DNA of 33,272 bases from Candidatus Thorarchaeota archaeon (GTDB taxonomy: Archaea > Asgardarchaeota > Thorarchaeia > Thorarchaeales > Thorarchaeaceae): NCBI GenBank assembly GCA_013388835.1, contig JACAEL010000017.1, positions 1 to 33,272 on the forward strand, given 5' to 3'. Shown piece after piece: positions 22,563 to 30,736 of the stretch. Below the pieces are notes generated by a model. That model had not been told where the DNA came from. It did not search any database and worked only from the letters and a program-made list of their open reading frames with translations. How positions within the stretch are numbered: position 1 is the first letter of the stretch; each line of letters starts with the position of its first letter. The position numbers and the translations under genes are program-made.

Positions 22563-23765
22563 ATGGACTTTGGACTATCGGATATGGAGAAGAAGCTCTT
22601 CGAACGAGCAAAGCAGTTCACGCGCGAACACATCACGCCAAAGGCAGCCGAGCTGGAAAAGCGTGGAGAGTTCCCAATGGAAGTTGTCCAGAAGGCGTAT
22701 GAGGCCGGTCTCATGAACCTCCACATACCAACGGCGGCAGGCGGCCCGGGACTGTCTCTGCTCTGCGAAACGCTGGTCTCTGAAGCAACCGGCTATGGAT
22801 GCGCTGGACTTGCGACAAGCATAATGTGCAACAACCTTGCATTCGCGCCGCTTGTCATCGGTGCCACGACTGAGCAGTTGCAGAAGTACGTGCAGCCCCT
22901 GATCACTGGGAAACAAGTCAAGTTCGGAGCCTTTTGCCTGACCGAGAGGAAGGCCGGTTCCGATGCTGGTGCGGTTGCGACCAGAGCTGTACGTGACGGC
23001 GACGAGTACGTCATCAACGGGGTGAAGTGTTTCATCACGAATGGGCCTCAGGCGTCGCTCTTCACGGTCTTCGCCTCGACACAGCCAGAGCTCAAGAACA
23101 AGGGCATCTCTGTGTTCATGGTGCCAAAGGGCAAAGGAGTCAAGATTGGCCATATTGAGAACAAGGTTGGTCAAAACAACTCAGTCCAGAGTGAAGTAAT
23201 ATTCGAGGACGTCCGGGTGCCACAGGAGTGCCTGGTGGGCAAGGAGGGTGAGGGATTCAAGATTGCCATGAAGACACTCGACAAGACTCGTGCAGGCATT
23301 GCTGCCATCGCAACAGGCGTGGCCCAGAGAGCCGTGGACGAGGCCGCAAGGTTTGCAAACGTCCGACAACAGTTCGGACAGCCCATTGGAATGTTCCAAG
23401 GCATCAGCTTCATGCTGGCAGACATGGGTGCCAGGACGGAGGCAGCCAGGCAGCTCACAAGATATGCAGCTTGGCTTGCAGATGCTGACGCACCGGTCTC
23501 AAAGGTGTCAGCATATGCCAAGTTCTTCGCATCCGATGCTGCGATGCAGAACGCAATCGATGCAGTGCAGATAATGGGTGGCTATGGTTACCTCGATGAG
23601 TATCCTGTGGCGAAGCTGATGCGCGACGCAAAGCTGCTGCAGATATACGAAGGCACCAACCAGGTTCAGCGGGTGGTTGCTGGTGGTGCTGTGATAAAGG
23701 AGGGCGCAGGTCTAGACACTGGCTTCCATGTCAAGTATCCCGGCCGTGACGCACCTATAATGTAG
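22563..23765 (+). CDS. Acyl-CoA dehydrogenase
   Basis: The FAD enzyme oxidises acyl-CoA to enoyl-CoA. The 400-residue chain shows the three domains: N-terminal helices, the middle beta domain with AFCLTERKAGSDAGA and KCFITNGPQASLF (FAD-contacting), and the C-terminal helices with RQQFGQPIGMFQGISFMLADM and IMGGYGYLDEYPVAKLMRD. The catalytic base is the Glu of LLQIYEGTNQVQR, the short/medium-chain position. It has the usual length. It opens a five-gene rightward run. No ETF genes are seen, and the next gene is a cysteine-rich Fe-S protein, so electrons may go to that protein or to ferredoxin (inference). Confidence 0.95.
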   Translation: MDFGLSDMEKKLFERAKQFTREHITPKAAELEKRGEFPMEVVQKAYEAGLMNLHIPTAAGGPGLSLLCETLVSEATGYGCAGLATSIMCNNLAFAPLVIGATTEQLQKYVQPLITGKQVKFGAFCLTERKAGSDAGAVATRAVRDGDEYVINGVKCFITNGPQASLFTVFASTQPELKNKGISVFMVPKGKGVKIGHIENKVGQNNSVQSEVIFEDVRVPQECLVGKEGEGFKIAMKTLDKTRAGIAAIATGVAQRAVDEAARFANVRQQFGQPIGMFQGISFMLADMGARTEAARQLTRYAAWLADADAPVSKVSAYAKFFASDAAMQNAIDAVQIMGGYGYLDEYPVAKLMRDAKLLQIYEGTNQVQRVVAGGAVIKEGAGLDTGFHVKYPGRDAPIM

Positions 23766-23798
23766 TACGCGAAGAGAGAAATCCAGGTGGGGTCTCCT

Positions 23799-24602
23799 GT
23801 GACACGTCCGGCGACCCCGCCCCGTCTCATTCGGCGAGTGCTGCTGTTTCTGCTATCATATCCCAGAGTCGGGCGTGCTGTCTCGACACTCCTCGGAGCA
23901 CTTGAGGTCCCACTTCTGGACACAATCTCGTTTCTGGAGCAGCACACCCGTGTCTCATTCTGCACGATGATGCGAAGTTTCACGAGAGTCTACGGCAGTC
24001 GCGTGATTCCCCTCGATGTCACACTCGGTCTGACCCCGGTTCTATCACCGACCGAGGAAGTGCTCCAGCTGGTACAGCGTGTCGAGAGTCTTGCGATAGG
24101 ATACTGCTACTGCCGGACAAAGTACAGAAACTGTCAGAACGAGCTCTGGACTTGTATCCATGTGGGGACGGCTCAGAGCATCACAGAACTCTCAAGGCGA
24201 CTGCCGATGAGACCGGCCAGTCTGCAGGAAGTCGAGGACCTGATCAGAAGGTGCGACCGTGCCGGGCTTGTGCATCAGCTCATCACCGCCCCGACGAGCC
24301 AGTATGTCTACGTCATCTGCAATTGCTGTCCCTGCTGCTGTGTAATGCTCCGTAGCGCAATTCGATATGGAGTGAAGAACACCGCCCTCGCCAGCAGTTT
24401 CATTTCCGAAGTGGACTTTGCAAAGTGCACTGCGTGTGGGGAGTGTGTACGGCGATGTCACTTCGGGGCCAGACAACTGAGTGACAAGAGACTCACTCAC
24501 ATCCCGGAGCTCTGCAGCGGGTGTGGGCTGTGCGTGAGCAGCTGTGCCGCTGGTGCGACGAGACTTGTCAGGCGGCAGATGTGGCTCCAGCTATCTACTT
24601 AA
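23799..24602 (+). CDS. Cysteine-rich protein with C-terminal 2x[4Fe-4S] ferredoxin domain
   Basis: The 267-residue protein has an N-terminal amphipathic part, a CYCRTKYRNC motif with a further Cys (WTCIHVG), a helix pair ending in AGLVHQ, an unusual VICNCCPCCCVML cluster, and a C-terminal ferredoxin domain (CTACGECVRRCHFGA and CSGCGLCVSSCAAGA). This combination occurs in a widespread family of 4Fe-4S proteins without a settled role. Electron transfer is likely. The N-terminal Cys motifs could hold a further cluster. The start is set at GTG 23799, with AGGTGGGG 6 nt upstream; GTG 23787 is possible. The position directly after the acyl-CoA dehydrogenase gene suggests it is a redox partner (inference). 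Confidence 0.85.
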   Translation: MTRPATPPRLIRRVLLFLLSYPRVGRAVSTLLGALEVPLLDTISFLEQHTRVSFCTMMRSFTRVYGSRVIPLDVTLGLTPVLSPTEEVLQLVQRVESLAIGYCYCRTKYRNCQNELWTCIHVGTAQSITELSRRLPMRPASLQEVEDLIRRCDRAGLVHQLITAPTSQYVYVICNCCPCCCVMLRSAIRYGVKNTALASSFISEVDFAKCTACGECVRRCHFGARQLSDKRLTHIPELCSGCGLCVSSCAAGATRLVRRQMWLQLST

Positions 24603-24630
24603 GAGCGATTTCCACGAGACCGCCACAGTC

Positions 24631-24641
24631 ATCTAAGGAGA
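24631..24641 (+). promoter_or_regulatory. Strong ribosome-binding site deciding a TTG start
   Basis: TCTAAGGAGAC ends about 9 nt before the TTG at 24651. It supports that TTG as the true start of the nitroreductase-like gene, since no in-frame ATG is found near the conserved N-terminus. A TTAAG box at about 24599 gives a possible internal promoter. Confidence 0.55.
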
Positions 24642-24650
24642 CCGGTCAAC

Positions 24651-25397
24651 TTGGACGATAATGAGACCCTGAAGACCATCAGAGAGAGGCGAGCCATTCG
24701 GGACTACGACACAGCACGGGATGTCCCGGACGAGCTGATTCGCAGAATCATTGAAGCCGGTGGGTATGCGCCCAGTGCAGAGAACCAGCAACCGTGGAGG
24801 GTCATCGTTGTGAGAGACCCCGAGCTACGAAAGTTCATTGGCCAGATTGCGGTTGACAGGACGGTACAGCTCTTTGGGAGGGCTACACCACGGCAGGAAC
24901 TTGAGCGGCGTCTCAGCTACATCGAGTCGAAGGCGTCGTTGGAACGGACAATAGAAATACTGATCACGGGACAACGCTTCGAGTATATCAAGGGAGAAGC
25001 AAAGACCAACGGAGCCCCGGTCCTTCTTGTCCTGGCTGTCGACCAGACTCATGTGGGCAACTCACAGCCTACACTTCGCGGTACCGGTGGGGTCTTTGGC
25101 TGGTCCGGACCAAGACATGCTGTGATTGCGGGTGCAATGATGATGCAGAACATGGCATTGGCAGCTGCGTCACTTGGAATCGGCAGCTGCGTCTCATCAG
25201 TGCAGTTGGACCACTTCGACGATGTCGGAGCGATATGCCAGAAGCTAGGAATCCCATTCCCTCACTGGGTACCAATTCTGTGTCTGACACTTGGATATGC
25301 AAAGGCTGAACGGACCCTCGGTCCACCTAGGCAGCCACCCGAGGAGATTGCCTTCTTGAATCACTGGGGAAAACCGTTCACCGTAGGGAGGCGATAG
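24651..25397 (+). CDS. Nitroreductase family flavoprotein
   Basis: The 248-residue FMN protein starts with TIRERRAIRDYDTARDVPDELIRRIIEAGGYAPS in pieces typical of the family (the RRAIRDY phosphate/flavin-binding arm), then AENQQPWRVIVV and a later AASLGIGSCVSSV flavin-binding stretch. The middle part holds an insertion (about 80-150) that is not part of the minimal family. Such proteins reduce nitro groups, quinones or other acceptors with NAD(P)H, or serve special reactions. The substrate cannot be told. The start is TTG. The stop is two bases before the next gene's ATG, so the two are closely coupled. Confidence 0.88.
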   Translation: MDDNETLKTIRERRAIRDYDTARDVPDELIRRIIEAGGYAPSAENQQPWRVIVVRDPELRKFIGQIAVDRTVQLFGRATPRQELERRLSYIESKASLERTIEILITGQRFEYIKGEAKTNGAPVLLVLAVDQTHVGNSQPTLRGTGGVFGWSGPRHAVIAGAMMMQNMALAAASLGIGSCVSSVQLDHFDDVGAICQKLGIPFPHWVPILCLTLGYAKAERTLGPPRQPPEEIAFLNHWGKPFTVGRR

Positions 25398-25399
25398 TC

Positions 25400-25948
25400 A
25401 TGGAGACATTGGAGATTCTACGCACCGGTTTCGTGGCGTTCATTGACGGCCTCTGGTGGGGCCTGAGAGACAACGTGGGAGCCCTGTCCATGTATGAGGG
25501 GTTCTCGTCCGCGTTCAAACAGATGGGCAAAGAGATAGCGCAGCTGTCGGGAGGAAAGGGCCCTCAGGACGGGGCCAGAATCGCCGCCCTCGCCATGAAC
25601 GCAATCGGCCTCGACGTTGGACAGGAAGGCAACAAGGTCACCGTGAGGTCCTGTCCCATATGGAACCGAATCCTTGAGCGTGGACTTGAATACGCCTTCC
25701 ACATAGAGGAGATCTGCTGGCTGCCGATGATGCAGGGCATAGGAGAGGTGGTCGGAGCAAAGCCGTCGTGTGACGCATCACTGAGGCGCATACACCTTGA
25801 GAAGGCCAAAGTCGAGTACAAGGTCTCCAAGGCAGAGGAGGCGGCGAAGCAGGGCAGGATCACGCAGGAGGAACTGCAGAAGCAACTGGCGACGCTCAAA
25901 GACAGCCTCAAGCAGCTGCCCGCGGCTGGTGGGTATCACTTCGGGTAG
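25400..25948 (+). CDS. Unknown cysteine-bearing soluble protein
   Basis: I cannot place this 182-residue protein with confidence. It has an N-terminal helical part (LWWGLRDNVGALSMYEGFSS), a middle with VRSCPIWNRILERGLEYAFHIEEICWLPMM and later KPSCDASLRRIHL, three cysteines spaced as in V4R or ATC-hydrolase-like small-molecule-binding domains, and a C-terminal coiled helix rich in Lys/Glu/Gln. There is no signal or membrane span. It begins two bases after the nitroreductase stop and ends about 24 nt before the homocitrate-synthase-like gene, so it belongs to the operon. A ligand- or metal-binding partner of the nitroreductase is possible but unproven. Confidence 0.75.
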   Translation: METLEILRTGFVAFIDGLWWGLRDNVGALSMYEGFSSAFKQMGKEIAQLSGGKGPQDGARIAALAMNAIGLDVGQEGNKVTVRSCPIWNRILERGLEYAFHIEEICWLPMMQGIGEVVGAKPSCDASLRRIHLEKAKVEYKVSKAEEAAKQGRITQEELQKQLATLKDSLKQLPAAGGYHFG

Positions 25949-25972
25949 AGAAGCCGAGGAGGTCGTGGACGC

Positions 25973-27238
25973 TTGGAGTCGCTTGAGAAAGCAGGTCTTG
26001 CAGTCAACTACAACAGGGTCAGCTCGACTCGTGGAAAATGCCTGCCCGCCAGAGTGCACATCTGGGATGAGACTCTTAGAGATGGAGAGCAGACTCCGGG
26101 CGTGGCGCTGACAGTAGACGAGAAGATCGAGATAGCCAAGATGCTCGATGACATCGGCGCTGCAGTGGTCGTCGTCGGTTTTCCTGCCGTTAGCGAGGCT
26201 GAGAAGAAGGCTGTGGCGGCAATTGCACGCGAAGGCCTGTCAAGAGCTGTCGTGGGCGCACCCGCAAGGGCAGTCATCACGGACATTGACGCATGCATTG
26301 AGGCGGACGTGAAGGAGGTGCCAATCTTCATCGCGACCTCCGACTTCCGACTCAAGTACCAGCTTCGTATGACAAGAGAGGAGATGCTTGACCGACTGGT
26401 AGAGTGCGTGGAGTACGCAACCAGCCATGGCCTCAGCACGACCTACATCGCAGAAGACTCTACGCGTAGCGACATGGACTTTCTCTGCAAGGCCTACCGT
26501 TCCGCCATTGACGCAGGCGCCAAGAGAATATGCATCGCCGACACGGTGGGGTTTGTTCGCCCAGAAGTCATGAAGTACATAGTCGCTGAGGTGAGGAGCA
26601 GGGTATTGAGTTCAGGCCGATACAACGTGCCGCTGTCAGTACACTGCCACAACGACTTCGGACTTGCCACAGCCAATACGCTGGCCGCTGTCGAAGAGGG
26701 TGTGACCTATCCTCACGTATGTGTCAATGGCTACGGAGAGCGCGCCGGAAATGCGCCGTTCGAAGAGGTTGTCCTCGCACTAGAGGAGCTCTATGGAGTT
26801 GAGACCGGCGTGAAGACCGAGAATCTGTATCGCCTGTCTATGCTCGTAGAGCGCCACTTCCGCATACCGCTCCCTCTACACAAGGCAATCTCTGGAGACA
26901 ACGCTTTCAGGCACTCCAGCGGCATCCATTCGCATGGACAGCTTACACACTCGATGACCTACGAACCCATCAGCCCTCTGCGAGTGGGCAGGAAGCGAGA
27001 GTTCCATCTGGGCAAGTTTGTGGGACGACACTTTGTCGAATACCTCCTCAAGATGGGCGGGGTGAGAGCCACACCCGAACAGGTGCGCCAGATAACCGAG
27101 CGCGTCAAGGCCACTCATGAGGATCAGAAGACCGCTCAGTCCGCAGAGGCCTTTGACAGGCTCAAGTCAGAACTAAGCTCTCTGCGGACCGGGGTCTCAG
27201 AACGGCAGTTCTGGAGCATCGTCTTTGATATCATTTAG
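25973..27238 (+). CDS. Homocitrate synthase/2-isopropylmalate synthase family protein (HMGL-like)
   Basis: Enzymes of this family condense acetyl-CoA with a 2-oxoacid. The 421-residue chain has DETLRDGEQTPGVALT (catalytic Arg and metal-binding Asp), SVHCHNDFGLATANTLAAVEEG (the metal-binding HxH), NGYGERAGNAPFEEV, and the C-terminal HSSGIHSHG element. It lacks the LeuA allosteric domain, which points to homocitrate synthase (or citramalate-type) rather than feedback-regulated isopropylmalate synthase. The start is TTG with GAGGAGGT 9 nt upstream. It is the last gene of the five-gene run, and its stop overlaps the end of the convergent membrane-protein gene by 8 bases. No other lysine-pathway gene is nearby, so substrate assignment is open. 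Confidence 0.9.
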   Translation: MESLEKAGLAVNYNRVSSTRGKCLPARVHIWDETLRDGEQTPGVALTVDEKIEIAKMLDDIGAAVVVVGFPAVSEAEKKAVAAIAREGLSRAVVGAPARAVITDIDACIEADVKEVPIFIATSDFRLKYQLRMTREEMLDRLVECVEYATSHGLSTTYIAEDSTRSDMDFLCKAYRSAIDAGAKRICIADTVGFVRPEVMKYIVAEVRSRVLSSGRYNVPLSVHCHNDFGLATANTLAAVEEGVTYPHVCVNGYGERAGNAPFEEVVLALEELYGVETGVKTENLYRLSMLVERHFRIPLPLHKAISGDNAFRHSSGIHSHGQLTHSMTYEPISPLRVGRKREFHLGKFVGRHFVEYLLKMGGVRATPEQVRQITERVKATHEDQKTAQSAEAFDRLKSELSSLRTGVSERQFWSIVFDII

Positions 27239-27920
27239 TGTTCAGTCTTCCACGCAGTCTGCGACTCATTAGAACGCCTGCGTCCATCACCAGCACTGAC
27301 AGGATGAACAGGGAACCAACTAGCAAGAGGAAAGTGGTGTCAGTCAGCAACGCGGCCTGCGTTAGCCAGTAGTACACCTCGATGACCAAGAACACCGTGG
27401 CAACAAGAAGGCTGAGTTGGATGCCTCGCTGAAACACAGTGGTCACTCTGTTAGCAGCTCTTACCAGTGGCGGCAGCTCAGGCTTACTCCCGGTGGTTCC
27501 GACCCGTACGAACGCCTTCTCTGAGACCTGCTTCCTGACAAAGTCCTCCAGGTATTCTGTGCGGACCTTGGTCGGGTCCATCTCTATGAAGGTGCCTCTT
27601 AAGTACTTGAACGCGGCGCCTCCCGACAACACACCAAGCACCATCATCACGATGAAGAAGACTACAAGCTGCCAGAAAACGAAAGCGGCCAAGACGATGG
27701 CCATTATCACAAAGACGAATACGATGTCGAACAGCCCTCCGGCAGATTCAACGCCCCCCACAAACAGAAAACCAAGTCTTCTCATCACGGAAACATTCAC
27801 CCACGTTGAGTAGACATCTGGGGATTCACCACTGCACAGGTACGCACCTATGTCCGGATCTACAGCCTCTTTGTTTCTGCCGTAGATACTGATACGAATC
27901 TTTTCCTTCGGCGTGCTCAC
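27231..27920 (-). CDS. Membrane protein of unknown function, about four spans
   Basis: The 229-residue protein starts with a charged soluble part (PKEKIRISIYGRNKEAVDPD), has two adjacent hydrophobic segments (FDIVFVFVIMAIVLAAFVFW and LVVFFIVMMVLGVLSGG), a cytosolic-type middle (FIEMDPTKVRTEYLEDFVRKQ), and two more spans (LSLLVATVFLVIEVYYWL and FLLLVGSLFILSVLVMD), ending with basic residues. No family recognised. GTG 27920 is chosen because GGAGGT lies 9 nt upstream and a TATA-like GCATAAGAG near 27970 puts transcription start close by. The ATG at 27965 would lie too near that box. Confidence 0.72.
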   Translation of the reverse strand: MSTPKEKIRISIYGRNKEAVDPDIGAYLCSGESPDVYSTWVNVSVMRRLGFLFVGGVESAGGLFDIVFVFVIMAIVLAAFVFWQLVVFFIVMMVLGVLSGGAAFKYLRGTFIEMDPTKVRTEYLEDFVRKQVSEKAFVRVGTTGSKPELPPLVRAANRVTTVFQRGIQLSLLVATVFLVIEVYYWLTQAALLTDTTFLLLVGSLFILSVLVMDAGVLMSRRLRGRLNTK

Positions 27921-28078
27921 TTCATGCGACCTCCAGTCACCACGGTACAAGTGTGCATAGCGCACTCTTATGCGTTGCTAGGCCTGCTCATGCAGACTTA
28001 CTTTCAGTCTGCAGGGGATGTCTACACGACAATGACCATGTGACCCTTTTCACTCGCTGTGGCTCACTGACATGCCAC

Positions 28079-28279
28079 ATGAGGAACCTGCGGTCCAGAC
28101 TCCCAGTGGGTCAGGTGAGAATCAGAATCCTCTTTGAAGGCGTTGAGAGTGACTGGTTTGAACTGCTGATGTGCTCCCCTGAAGAGATGACCGGTCTCGC
28201 CCGCCATTCGGGCTGGTCTTTGGGGCAGGTCATCGGACCGAGAAGTCTGTATGTCGTAGTTCTGGAGAAACATCACTAA
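28079..28279 (+). pseudogene. 3' remnant of a SAM-dependent methyltransferase
   Basis: The 66 codons read like the very C-terminus of archaeal class I methyltransferases: RSRLPVGQVRIRI, then DWFELLMCSPEEM, ARHSGWSLGQVI and a final YVVVLEK. In whole proteins these motifs follow the Rossmann domain (SAM-binding GxGxG). No such domain precedes them; the upstream bases instead hold the promoter of the divergent membrane protein. The frame extends back to an ATG at 27953, but that part shows no homologous look. I judge it a decayed leftover of a gene, though a stand-alone small protein is possible. Confidence 0.45.
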
Positions 28280-28326
28280 GTAGAAGCTATCAATGCTTAA
28301 TAGACGTCGGGAAGCAGCTTATTGCA

Positions 28327-29034
28327 ATGACTGCTGAGACCAACCAAACGGGAAAGTGGGAGAGGCTGCGCGAGGCTGTCCTGAACCATGACGAAAGCCG
28401 CAAGTTCTCCATCGCCTACATCCTCGCGGCAGTTGTGCTCAGCATTGTCATCAGTCTATTCTGGCTTGTCGCTGTTGTTGCTGTACACTTTGCTCTTGAC
28501 ATGGTGAAGAACTACCACGATACTTCATCCTTGGTCCAGAGTACGAAGGACTCTGCCTATGCTCTAAAACTGGACATCTCCTTCATCTTCTTCGCACTTG
28601 CAGCCTCAGTGTATCTCAACGTCATGTTTGGCGTCGCGGGTGTGGCGAGAAGTGCACGGCTGTCACGGCTGCCGCGCGCTGGAACGCAGGTGAGTCAGGC
28701 ACTGGGCGAGGAGGCACTCGGGTTTCAGCGTGTGATAAAGGGAGTCATGATGTCTGCGGATGACGTGGCGCAGTGCGCCAAAGGCGCAGCGAGGTTGAAG
28801 TCCGGAATCAATTTCAATCCTGAAAACCCGCTATACTCTGCCACTGGTTTCGTCGCGGAAGCACAGCACAACCCCTCATCCGATTGCCGTCGCTCAAAGG
28901 GCGATATCGCATCCATTCTTCTAGGTGTCATCTGTATCGGGCTCTTGATACTCGCTCCCGTCCTAACAGGCATCGACTACCTGTCCATTCTGGAGATGCT
29001 AGCCGATGAGCTCCAGCCGTTTCCTACGGGGTGA
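28327..29034 (+). CDS. Membrane protein of unknown function, about three spans
   Basis: The 235-residue protein has an N-terminal cytosolic-type part (KWERLREAVLNHDESRKFS), a long hydrophobic segment (IAYILAAVVLSIVISLFWLV and onward), a second (ISFIFFALAASVYLNVMFGVAG), a soluble middle (RVIKGVMMSADDVAQCAKGAARLKSG, split by a helix break), and a final span (IASILLGVICIGLLILAPVL). No family recognised. A TTAATA box at about 28295-28300 lies 27-32 nt before the ATG, a good promoter position. Confidence 0.72.
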   Translation: MTAETNQTGKWERLREAVLNHDESRKFSIAYILAAVVLSIVISLFWLVAVVAVHFALDMVKNYHDTSSLVQSTKDSAYALKLDISFIFFALAASVYLNVMFGVAGVARSARLSRLPRAGTQVSQALGEEALGFQRVIKGVMMSADDVAQCAKGAARLKSGINFNPENPLYSATGFVAEAQHNPSSDCRRSKGDIASILLGVICIGLLILAPVLTGIDYLSILEMLADELQPFPTG

Positions 29035-29167
29035 GGTAGGTCGACCTCACGGCATGACCAATCACTCTCATACGACCAACTGGTTCTCTCGTGCATATGC
29101 ATCAGCTACAGTCATTGACGCATGCGTGAAGCCCCCTTATGCATTGAATGTGTATGATAACCTGAGA

Positions 29168-29365
29168 ATGAGTCGCGGTGCGACAAGACAGGAGATGAAG
29201 CGACTGATGACGGAGGCGATGGCTCTTCTGGCGTTCATGCCTGTGCTGTCTACCATGCTGGCGATGGCCCTTCTTGCAGCGCGCTCAACTAGGACGCCCA
29301 CGCCCGTGAGCGAAGATGCAAGAGCGAAGGTCGTCACAGCACGACCCGAACCTAGCCAGGGATGA
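29168..29365 (+). CDS. Possible small single-span membrane protein (65 aa)
   Basis: The frame encodes a short basic N-terminus (SRGATRQEMKRLMTEA), one hydrophobic segment (ALLAFMPVLSTMLAMALLAA) and a polar tail. A TTATG box lies about 33 nt before the ATG. Nothing else supports it. The longer open frame back to 29006 overlaps the preceding gene and seems an artefact. Base composition and codon use look ordinary. Could be a chance frame. Confidence 0.35.
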   Translation: MSRGATRQEMKRLMTEAMALLAFMPVLSTMLAMALLAARSTRTPTPVSEDARAKVVTARPEPSQG

Positions 29366-29813
29366 AGTGCGGCAACTGACCTCTCTGATGAAGAGGCAGG
29401 CGGGAAGGGGGAGTCTCTCTATCGGTGTGTGAGCCTGGGAGCATCAGTCGCCCACTCCTGTCTGCGGTCACCGCAACTCTTCTCAAGGTGGCGGACCGAG
29501 GCCGTGGTGGTGGAGGAGGTAGGAGGGGGGGACCCTCTGAGGGCCAGTCTGCGGCTCTGGGATGTGCGCACAGACACAGCAAGGTCTTGTGACAACAACG
29601 ATAGGGGTGGTCAGAGTCTGCAGGGCTCAACTGGTAGGAGGGGGGAGTTTTGAGGGCATGTTACAGAAAACAGGTTGCCCTGCGAGCCACCTGACCACCG
29701 CCTTCTATTGGGAGGAGGTTCCTAATAAGCAATGCTCCATCATTGGCCCCAACATGCGAACACAACGCAATCCTCTTGTGCGCCATGGAGGCCACGCAGG
29801 CACCGTGTAGACA
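29366..29813. other. G-rich intergenic region; no gene seen
   Basis: About 448 bases lie between the small membrane ORF and the OsmC-like gene. The plus strand holds G-runs, including a GGTAGGAGGGGGG segment that occurs twice (from about 29519 and from about 29633), next to GGTGG/GGAGG clusters. Open frames here are rich in proline or low-complexity residues and look like noise. A TATA-like CCTAATAAG at about 29720 is too far from the OsmC start to be sure of its role. Confidence 0.45.
29502..29533 (+). repeat. G-rich tract with several GG/GGG runs (possible G-quadruplex)
   Basis: Runs of two or more G recur at short intervals (GTGGTGGTGGAGGAGG and onward into a run of seven Gs). A related G-rich segment follows about 110 bases later (29633-29646). 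The two share GGTAGGAGGGGGG. Confidence 0.4.
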
Positions 29814-30254
29814 ATGGCCGAAGAACACCGCTACCAGATAAGGTCAAAGTGGATCAAGGACAGAATCGTCGAGATAAGTATCTCACAGAAACCGGACTTC
29901 AGAGTGGCCCCGCCTCTTGACTTTTGGTCAGAGGCTCCGGCGGACCTGCTGTCACCAGAAGACCTCTTTGTTGCATCAGCGGTGTCCTGCTACGGAGTGA
30001 CGTTGGTTGGCACTGCATCGAGGTTTCATGCAGAGTTCACTGGCTTCACTGTCAGTGGCACAGGGACACTGAAGAAGGGAGAATATGGGTGGGAGTTCGA
30101 CGAGATTCTCATCGACTCAATCGTGTCCGTCAAGTCGCTTGACGACAAGGCAAAGATGGAGAAGGCGGCTGAGAGAGCCCATCGCTACTGTCTGGTGTCA
30201 AACTCGATGAAGTGCCCAGTACGCCTGAGGAGCGAAGTGATAGTCGTCGATTGA
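29814..30254 (+). CDS. OsmC-like protein
   Basis: The 146-residue protein has the OsmC layout: an N-terminal beta hairpin, a long helix with DLLSPEDLFVASAVSCYGVTLVG containing the first Cys, a middle beta sheet (VSGTGTLKKGEYGWEFDEILID), and a C-terminal part with HRYCLVSNSMK holding the second Cys. In OsmC/Ohr proteins these two cysteines reduce organic hydroperoxides. The active Arg and Glu residues that support this cannot be set by eye. The protein is the usual length. It faces the zinc-ribbon gene tail to tail with a 5-base gap. Confidence 0.85.
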   Translation: MAEEHRYQIRSKWIKDRIVEISISQKPDFRVAPPLDFWSEAPADLLSPEDLFVASAVSCYGVTLVGTASRFHAEFTGFTVSGTGTLKKGEYGWEFDEILIDSIVSVKSLDDKAKMEKAAERAHRYCLVSNSMKCPVRLRSEVIVVD

Positions 30255-30259
30255 CCAGC

Positions 30260-30634
30260 TCATCCCAGCTGGGGCAATGGTACCTCGATTGAGAACTCAG
30301 TCCCGCACTGGCACTTGACCCTCGCAGACCAGCGTTTTGGCAACGGGACCTCGAGCTTCTCGTAGCACTCTGAAACACTCTCCTCTATCTTTGCAATCAG
30401 AGTGACATAAGCACTTGCGAGCCTGGTCACCTCCTCTGCAAAGTCGAGGTCAGAGAAGTAGAGATAGGGCCTGCCGCATGTGGGACAGGCTGAGAACAAC
30501 ACATGGGTCCTGTCACCACACTTGTCGCAGGTGAACTCAGTCTGGCAGATACGAGGAGCAGGATGTGTGTTTACATCTTGGGTGAGCGCATTCCCGCAGA
30601 TGGCACAGAAGTAGCGCAGAGTCTGCTTTGTCAT
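30260..30634 (-). CDS. Zinc-ribbon protein, unknown function
   Basis: The 124-residue protein has an N-terminal CAICG and a second pair CDKCG, then CPTCG, and later VKCQCG, so up to three ribbon half-sites. A helix (DFAEEVTRLASAYVTLIAKIEESVSECYEKLE, split here by the reader's choice) separates them. The start is ATG 30634, since a TATA-like CCTATATCTTA lies about 25-30 nt upstream, which points to a leaderless or short-leader transcript. The longer frame to 30706 would start inside that promoter. No named family recognised. Confidence 0.7.
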   Translation of the reverse strand: MTKQTLRYFCAICGNALTQDVNTHPAPRICQTEFTCDKCGDRTHVLFSACPTCGRPYLYFSDLDFAEEVTRLASAYVTLIAKIEESVSECYEKLEVPLPKRWSARVKCQCGTEFSIEVPLPQLG

Positions 30635-30736
30635 TGCGTGCTCACTGCACAGAGTAAGATATAGGTATAGTGATGGGCAAACTGACCCGGTCGCGCTGTA
30701 GAGCACGGACAGCTACGACAGCGGAGGCACGCTCTG

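Noticed and set aside
29352-29630. Minus-strand frame with a proline run (92 codons)
   Set aside because: The prolines come from the G-rich tract read on the other strand; low complexity, no ribosome site.
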